Below are positions 59,033 through 64,000 of a stretch of DNA of 64,000 bases, in pieces (positions within the stretch are counted from its first letter, which is position 1; each line of letters opens with the position of its first letter). The stretch spans positions 114,364-178,363 of the forward strand of contig JAZQIZ010000018.1 of assembly GCA_045541395.1 (NCBI GenBank), given 5' to 3'. A model generated the notes under the pieces. The model worked only from the letters and a program-made list of their open reading frames with translations, was not told the origin of the DNA and made no database searches. This DNA comes from JAZRWQ01 sp045541395 (GTDB lineage: Bacteria > Bacillota > Clostridia > Oscillospirales > UMGS1783). The translations under genes and the position numbers were made by a program.

Positions 59033-59779
59033 ATGAGTTTGATTGAAGTAAAAAATCTTTGTAAAAGCTTTGATAAGGTCCAGGTCCTTAAAAACATATC
59101 CTTTACCGTTGAAAAAGGGCAGACGGTTGCGGTAATAGGCCCTTCAGGAAGCGGTAAATCTACAATGCTGCGCTGCCTTATAGATTTGGAAAAGGCAGAT
59201 GGCGGCACAATTCTGATCGACGGCTCGGCTCTCGTTGAAGAGGGAAAGTACGTTGATGATCAGCAGGCCAAAAGCGTATGTATGAAAATGGGCATGGTGT
59301 TCCAGTCATTTAATCTTTTTCCTCATATGACCGTTATGAAAAACTTAACCTGCGCTCCTGTTCTTGTTTCCAAAGAGGATAAAAAACAGGCAGAGGAAAA
59401 AGCTATGCGGCTTCTTGAGAAGGTGGGCCTTGCTGATAAGGCGCAGGCAATGCCGGGCCAGCTTTCAGGTGGTCAGGCTCAGAGAGTAGCCATTGCAAGA
59501 GCGCTGATGATGGAGCCTGATATACTTCTTTTTGACGAGCCTACCTCTTCTCTTGACCCTCAGCTTACAGCAGAGGTTTTGGCGGTTATGAAGGAGCTTG
59601 CCAATGAAAAGATGACTATGGTGGTTGTTACCCATGAAATGGGCTTTGCAAGAGAAGCCGCCGACAAGGTTTTATTTATGGACGAGACGGGCCTTATAGG
59701 CCAGGGAACCGTTGAGGAGATATTTGATTCTCCCAAAGACGAACGCATAAAAACTTTTATTAACAGTATATTAAAATAA
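59033..59779 (+). CDS. amino-acid ABC transporter ATP-binding protein (GlnQ-like)
   Basis: A 248-residue ABC ATPase of the polar amino-acid family. It has Walker A GPSGSGKST near residue 36, Q-loop VFQSFNLFPHMTV near 93, signature LSGGQAQRVAIARAL near 144 and Walker B DILLFDEPTSSLDP near 163, with the H-loop VVTHEMGFAREAADKV near 200. It powers uptake with the permease at 58370. GGAGGCG lies before the start, and a terminator follows. Confidence 0.96.
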   Translation: MSLIEVKNLCKSFDKVQVLKNISFTVEKGQTVAVIGPSGSGKSTMLRCLIDLEKADGGTILIDGSALVEEGKYVDDQQAKSVCMKMGMVFQSFNLFPHMTVMKNLTCAPVLVSKEDKKQAEEKAMRLLEKVGLADKAQAMPGQLSGGQAQRVAIARALMMEPDILLFDEPTSSLDPQLTAEVLAVMKELANEKMTMVVVTHEMGFAREAADKVLFMDETGLIGQGTVEEIFDSPKDERIKTFINSILK

Positions 59780-59785
59780 ACCTAC

Positions 59786-59825
59786 AAAATAAGGCACCTG
59801 TGTAAGTAAGGTGCCTTTATTTTAC
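59786..59825 (+). terminator. terminator of ABC transporter operon
   Basis: Stem AAGGCACCT / AGGTGCCTT flanked by A- and T-rich runs. Confidence 0.87.
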
Positions 59826-59874
59826 GTTAAACTAACATAAAACAGGTTTATTTTTGATATGCCAATTATACGTA

Positions 59875-59903
59875 TTGACATTGTTATTAGGATTGCTTAT
59901 AAT
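59875..59903 (+). promoter_or_regulatory. consensus promoter of large secreted protein gene
   Basis: Perfect TTGACA (59875-59880), 17-bp spacer, perfect TATAAT (59898-59903). Confidence 0.88.
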
Positions 59904-59936
59904 GAAATCAATCGTTTTATGAAAGGAGCAAATACA

Positions 59937-62900
59937 ATGAAAATACTTAAAAAATCATTAGCTGTACTGCTTGTTCTTATCAGCTTGCTGGCATTGGTGC
60001 CCGCAACTGTATCAGCTTCCGTAACAGCCCCGGTTGCAGATCTGCTGAAGCTGACTTTCGGCCCAGGACAGACAGTTTCTGCAACAAGCTCTTTAGGAAA
60101 TGTAGCTGCTACTATCTATAAGGGCAGCTCTACAGTAGATCAAATTAAGGAAGCCAATTTCTATATTGGCAATACTCCTTATACTGCAACTGCTTTTGTG
60201 AATTCCGCACAAGGCTATAGAATTGAGTTGCCAACAGACGTTTACAAAGAAAGCCTTACTACCACTATCTCCAATGGCTTCAGTATTGAGCTTGGTGTTA
60301 CTATACCGGAGGTTTTTTCCGACGCACAGTCACTTATAGGCTCTTCAGCAGCAGGCGGCTTTGGTGTTTATCTCACAAATGCAGGTGAGTTAAAATTCCA
60401 GGTTGGTGTAACTGCTGGCGCAAATAACGGCAATTACAGTGACGTTTACCTTGATGAAACTCCCGCAGCAGGTACCTATTGCCACATTGTAGCAGTGTTT
60501 GACCCTGAAAACGATACTCACAGCATTTATTTAAACGGTGAGCTTTCCGGTACCCGTACTTTCACCGGTGATTTTAAACCCGGTTCTTATTCCGGCAATA
60601 TTTCCGTTGCATCCTGCGCCACCTCAGCCACCAGTTACAGTGCGTACGGTGCAAAAACCGCTACCTACACCTGTGTAAATATGTATAACGATCCTCTTTC
60701 TGCAGCACAGGCAGAAGCTGCTTATGAGGCTCATTTAGAGTCCCTTTCCGAAATTATAACAGAAGTACCCGATGAAGGTGAGTTTACTCCCGTTTTAAGA
60801 TTCGCTGTAGCAAGCGATATGCAGAAAACCCCCAATTCAGCAGATTCCAATGCTAATGCTGCCAATATGATAGCTCAGGCATACAGAATCGCACAGGCAA
60901 GCACAAAGTACAACGCGCTTGACGCTGTTATTATAGCTGGCGATATGGGCGAAGGTGATAATACTCAGCAGTATACCGATGCTCATAATGCTATTATCAA
61001 GAATCTTGATTTAGATAAAACCGACCTTCTTGCAATTATGGGTAACCATGAATATTATTCCTGGCGTTGGTCTACCAACGTAGATAAGCTCAGCGGCGCA
61101 GCAAGAGATGCTGCAAACAAAGAGATATCCCAGGACGGCAGAGAAGAATTTTTAAGATTATACGGCGATCACGTTGAATATGAAACCGGCGACAGCAGCG
61201 ATGGATATTACGATTACGTTGGTTTCCATAAAGTTATTAACGGTTATCACTTTATCGGTATTTCTTCCGACTGGGAAAACCGTTGGGCATACGATTATAA
61301 TACCAAAACCATGGCTTGGCTTAAAGAACAGATGGATGAGGCTGTAGCAGAAGATCCTACCAAGCCTGTATTCATTGTAGGTCACGTAGGCGGTGAAAAC
61401 ACCGTTGCAGGCACAGGCGACGATCTCTTTAATGAAAGAGGTTCTGCACCTCTTAATAACGTGCTGAAGAATTATCCTCAGGCAGTAATGTTCTCCGGTC
61501 ATTCCCACGTTTCTCTTATGACCGAAGGCTCTATCCATCAGGATAAGTATACAAACATTAATACCGGCTCTCTTAACAACTCTACCTCTCAGCGTATTAA
61601 GGATGCTGACGGCAATTCTAAGGATATTGCCGGCACCAGACAGTACAATGCAGACCTTTTCTATATAGTTGAGGTTGATAAGGACGGTAACACCAGACTT
61701 ACTACTTACGACATAAGCCAGAACAAGTCTGTTTGGAAGCCTATAGATCTTGTGGCTCCCTTCAATACTACTGCTAACTTCAAATATACCGAAGCTCTAC
61801 AGTTCTCTTCTGCTAAGGATATTAAATTCCCTGAAACCGCTCAGTTACAGGTTCATGCACAGAAGAACTTAGCTCAGTTTACCTTCGATCCTGCTGATCC
61901 TTATTTGGATGAAAACTCCCTTTTGGCAACAGCTTATTATTGGGAAGTTTATAAGGGCGAACAGAAGGTATCCTCCGGTTACCTTGCAAATACTTTTGCA
62001 GCCGATGGAATGCTTGACGATAAGCTTTCCGGCGCGGTTGGCAATCTTACCCCCGGTACTGAATATACCCTTAAGGTATACGGTGCTAACCCCAAGTATG
62101 ATTGGATATTAACAGACGCTTCCGTATATTCCAAGAAGCCTCTTACCGCTACCTTTACAACCCAGGCAGGCGATGTAGCATTCGGCCCGGATATTCTTGA
62201 TCTGGAAATAGACGCCCAAAACAAAACAGTTGCCGATAAATCCGGTAATATGACTGCCACTGTGAACGGTACCCCCGAATTCAGCTATGATGATACTATC
62301 GATATGGATATTATCACTCTCAGTGACGGCGCTACCGTAAAATTAGCAAATTATATCGATGATGCCTTCTCTATGGGCTATGCATTCACTACCGAAGCAT
62401 ACTTCCGTCTGGATAATTTTGATATCCCTTCCGGCAGAAACTATAATGCAATTATAAGCTCAATGCAGGCTTCAGGCTTCGGCTTTGAATTTTTGAAGGG
62501 CGGTCAGGTTCAGTATGCAGTTCATGACGGCAGTTACAGAACCGTAAAGAAAACCGTTGAAGAAGATAAGTTCTATCATTGGGTATGTTCTTATGACGGA
62601 CAGCTGCTTACCTGCTATGTAAACGGCCAGAAATTAGGTTCTGTTGCCGCTGCTGCTCCTTTAAGATTCCCCGCTGATGCCGCTAAGGTTCTTTTCCTTG
62701 GCGCAGATACCTCTGCTTCCGGCACCCCTGAAAACACTTCTGATATTTCCGTAGCACTTACCCGTATATACAACGGCGCCGCTACAGCAGAACAGGCAGC
62801 AGCTCTTTGGGATGCAGTTAAGGATGGCAGAGACCAGGAAGTTTATGATGACAGCGTTGTAGACCCTGAACTTCTTTCATGGGTATATTATGATGACTGT

Positions 62901-64000
62901 GATACCGAACACGTTAAATTCGTAGGCGGTGCAGGCACTGTTCACGATGACCATACAAACTGTACCGTGGACGGTATGCTCATTGATATGGACGGCGACA
63001 AGCTTCAGTACTTCAAGGGCGGTCATCTTATCAACAGCACCTCTCATAACATTATAGGCAAGATTAAAACAGTATTTGAATTCAACGGCTGTGCAATTAA
63101 GATCCGTACCCAGTACCGTGGTCCTGTTACAGGCGGTAACGGTGATACGTTAGACGTTTATATTGACGGCAACTTCTACGGAAGCGTTACAGGTTTCTCC
63201 GGTCAGCATGATACCTCCCTTTATGAGGTTCTTATTTCCGGCCTTTCCCATGGCGATCACGTTGTTGAGATCCTCGCAGCGGATGGCCGTATTGCAATAG
63301 ACTCCTTTGGCGCAGGTTCCCTTACTAATGTTACTACTTATGATATAACCGTTAATGCAGATGAGGGAGGCAAGGCCAATACCACTACAGCAACGGTTCT
63401 TGAAGGCGGTAAATATACCGTAAACTTCACTCCCAATGCCGGCTATATGGTAGATGACGTAAAGGTTGACGGCGTAAGCGTAGGCGCAGTTGCAAAGTAT
63501 GAATTTACTAATATCAAAGCAAACCATACTGTTGAAGTAACCTTCAGAAAAGCAATCAATGCAAACACTTGCTCGGTTAAGCTTTCCGCCACCGGCTATA
63601 AGTATGACGGCGCAGCAAAGAAGCCTACCGTAACAGTTAAGAACTCCGAAGGTAAAACCCTTGTAAACGGCACCGATTATACCGTAACTTATGCTACAGG
63701 CAGAAAGGCTCCCGGTAAATACAAGGTAACAGTTAACTTTAAGGGTAATTACGGTGGTACAAAGGAACTGTACTTTACAATAGCTCCCTTAGCCCCTTCC
63801 AAGATTACCGTAGGCAGCCGCAACGCAACGTCTATTAAGCTTACCTGGCCAAAGGCTACAGGCGCTACAGGCTACAGAGTATATAAATATGATTCCAAAA
63901 CCGGAACCTATAAAACTGTAGCTACAACCTCCAACCTTTCTTACACAGTAAAAGAGCTTAACAGTGCTACTCAATATAAGTTCAGAATCAAATCCTACAC
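59937..64000 (+). CDS. large secreted metallophosphoesterase with LamG-like, repeat and Fn3 domains (3' partial)
   Basis: The frame is open from ATG 59937 to the window end (more than 1354 residues; the C-terminus is missing). Signal peptide to about residue 25 (LVPATVSA). LamG/concanavalin-like domain, about 35-265. Calcineurin-like phosphoesterase, about 285-560, with VASDMQ, IIAGDMGEGD, MGNHEYY, VGHVGG and FSGHSH; the first motif is D-x-Q, not D-x-H. Second LamG-like domain, about 768-955. An uncharacterised beta domain, about 975-1128. A bacterial repeat (GGKYTVNFTPNAGYMVDDV), about 1135-1208. An Ig-like segment with GTDYTVTYATG, about 1211-1283, and a fibronectin type III start from 1285. 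It is probably an anchored extracellular phosphatase. AAAGGAG precedes the start. Confidence 0.87.
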   Translation, partial: MKILKKSLAVLLVLISLLALVPATVSASVTAPVADLLKLTFGPGQTVSATSSLGNVAATIYKGSSTVDQIKEANFYIGNTPYTATAFVNSAQGYRIELPTDVYKESLTTTISNGFSIELGVTIPEVFSDAQSLIGSSAAGGFGVYLTNAGELKFQVGVTAGANNGNYSDVYLDETPAAGTYCHIVAVFDPENDTHSIYLNGELSGTRTFTGDFKPGSYSGNISVASCATSATSYSAYGAKTATYTCVNMYNDPLSAAQAEAAYEAHLESLSEIITEVPDEGEFTPVLRFAVASDMQKTPNSADSNANAANMIAQAYRIAQASTKYNALDAVIIAGDMGEGDNTQQYTDAHNAIIKNLDLDKTDLLAIMGNHEYYSWRWSTNVDKLSGAARDAANKEISQDGREEFLRLYGDHVEYETGDSSDGYYDYVGFHKVINGYHFIGISSDWENRWAYDYNTKTMAWLKEQMDEAVAEDPTKPVFIVGHVGGENTVAGTGDDLFNERGSAPLNNVLKNYPQAVMFSGHSHVSLMTEGSIHQDKYTNINTGSLNNSTSQRIKDADGNSKDIAGTRQYNADLFYIVEVDKDGNTRLTTYDISQNKSVWKPIDLVAPFNTTANFKYTEALQFSSAKDIKFPETAQLQVHAQKNLAQFTFDPADPYLDENSLLATAYYWEVYKGEQKVSSGYLANTFAADGMLDDKLSGAVGNLTPGTEYTLKVYGANPKYDWILTDASVYSKKPLTATFTTQAGDVAFGPDILDLEIDAQNKTVADKSGNMTATVNGTPEFSYDDTIDMDIITLSDGATVKLANYIDDAFSMGYAFTTEAYFRLDNFDIPSGRNYNAIISSMQASGFGFEFLKGGQVQYAVHDGSYRTVKKTVEEDKFYHWVCSYDGQLLTCYVNGQKLGSVAAAAPLRFPADAAKVLFLGADTSASGTPENTSDISVALTRIYNGAATAEQAAALWDAVKDGRDQEVYDDSVVDPELLSWVYYDDCDTEHVKFVGGAGTVHDDHTNCTVDGMLIDMDGDKLQYFKGGHLINSTSHNIIGKIKTVFEFNGCAIKIRTQYRGPVTGGNGDTLDVYIDGNFYGSVTGFSGQHDTSLYEVLISGLSHGDHVVEILAADGRIAIDSFGAGSLTNVTTYDITVNADEGGKANTTTATVLEGGKYTVNFTPNAGYMVDDVKVDGVSVGAVAKYEFTNIKANHTVEVTFRKAINANTCSVKLSATGYKYDGAAKKPTVTVKNSEGKTLVNGTDYTVTYATGRKAPGKYKVTVNFKGNYGGTKELYFTIAPLAPSKITVGSRNATSIKLTWPKATGATGYRVYKYDSKTGTYKTVATTSNLSYTVKELNSATQYKFRIKSY

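Noticed and set aside
1..64000. CRISPR arrays, phage or transposon remnants
   Set aside because: No regularly spaced repeats, transposase, integrase or phage structural genes were recognised on either strand.

Overview
The window looks like a chromosome segment of a low-GC, Gram-positive, anaerobic spore-former, most likely a gut-type member of the Clostridia (Oscillospiraceae/Ruminococcaceae-like). The support is A/T-rich sequence, AGGAGG-type ribosome sites, TTGACA-N17-TATAAT promoters, intrinsic terminators after most units, Gram-positive lipoproteins, a class B sortase, a complete spoIIA operon, and oxygen/NO-defence genes typical of anaerobes. I see no transposase, integrase, phage gene or CRISPR array. 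The genus assignment is inference.

Layout. 1-3600: the end of a PrsA/parvulin-like foldase, an iron alcohol dehydrogenase, tRNA-Gln(CTG), dCMP deaminase, and a second foldase lipoprotein. 3750-6677: an NAD-salvage operon (nicotinamidase, nicotinate phosphoribosyltransferase, AEC transporter), then tRNA-Thr(CGT). 6923-9127: malic enzyme and a divergent LysR regulator. 9180-10802: a membrane-anchored envelope protein. 10837-14286: a nitrosative/oxidative stress cluster (Crp/Fnr regulator, 4Fe-4S protein, flavodiiron-flavin reductase-rubredoxin fusion, small rubredoxin). 14384-17734: a lipoprotein, then an M29 aminopeptidase and a small alarmone synthetase. 17864-19339: spoIIAA-spoIIAB-sigF. 19404-24939: an amidohydrolase, a CAT/E2-like acyltransferase, an AraC regulator and a sugar operon (aldolase, PfkB kinase, DUF4432 epimerase). 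25139-33584: a DUF4015 glycosidase-like protein, a second lipoprotein, a GH36 alpha-galactosidase under a LacI-type operator, and an AEC transporter-CocE hydrolase operon opposite an AraC regulator. 33620-43732: asnS, feoA-feoB-FeoB-associated protein, then a topoisomerase pair, endonuclease III and RarA. 43900-53358: an AraC regulator, a DUF11 protein without signal peptide, Tex, a YgjP-like peptidase, cyclophilin, LUD protein, EamA transporter, TSCPD protein, sortase B and DUF1015 protein.

The most unusual stretch is 53435-58291. On the minus strand three translationally linked genes encode an SPFH/band-7 protein with three zinc ribbons, a small membrane-anchored protein, and a zinc ribbon-TPR-TIR-coiled coil-transmembrane protein. 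Their leader (about 57197 to 57015) starts on the outer arm of a nested inverted repeat and ends in a terminator-like hairpin directly before the start codon, which suggests attenuation. I propose this as a candidate membrane-stress or anti-phage system. On the plus strand the next operon is an amino-acid ABC transporter whose binding protein appears to be a natural circular permutation: the C-terminal segment of the fold sits just after the lipobox, and the protein stops where that segment would normally follow. The window ends inside a secreted protein of more than 1350 residues (LamG-like, metallophosphoesterase, LamG-like, repeat and Fn3 domains).

Several regulatory signals recur. Two unrelated lipoprotein genes share an identical 19-bp element at the same distance from their -35 boxes. 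The Crp/Fnr palindrome sits at -41.5 of the 4Fe-4S gene promoter. Operator-like palindromes lie at the malic enzyme/LysR, alpha-galactosidase and feo promoters. All functional calls are from reading the sequence by eye; no database search was run.
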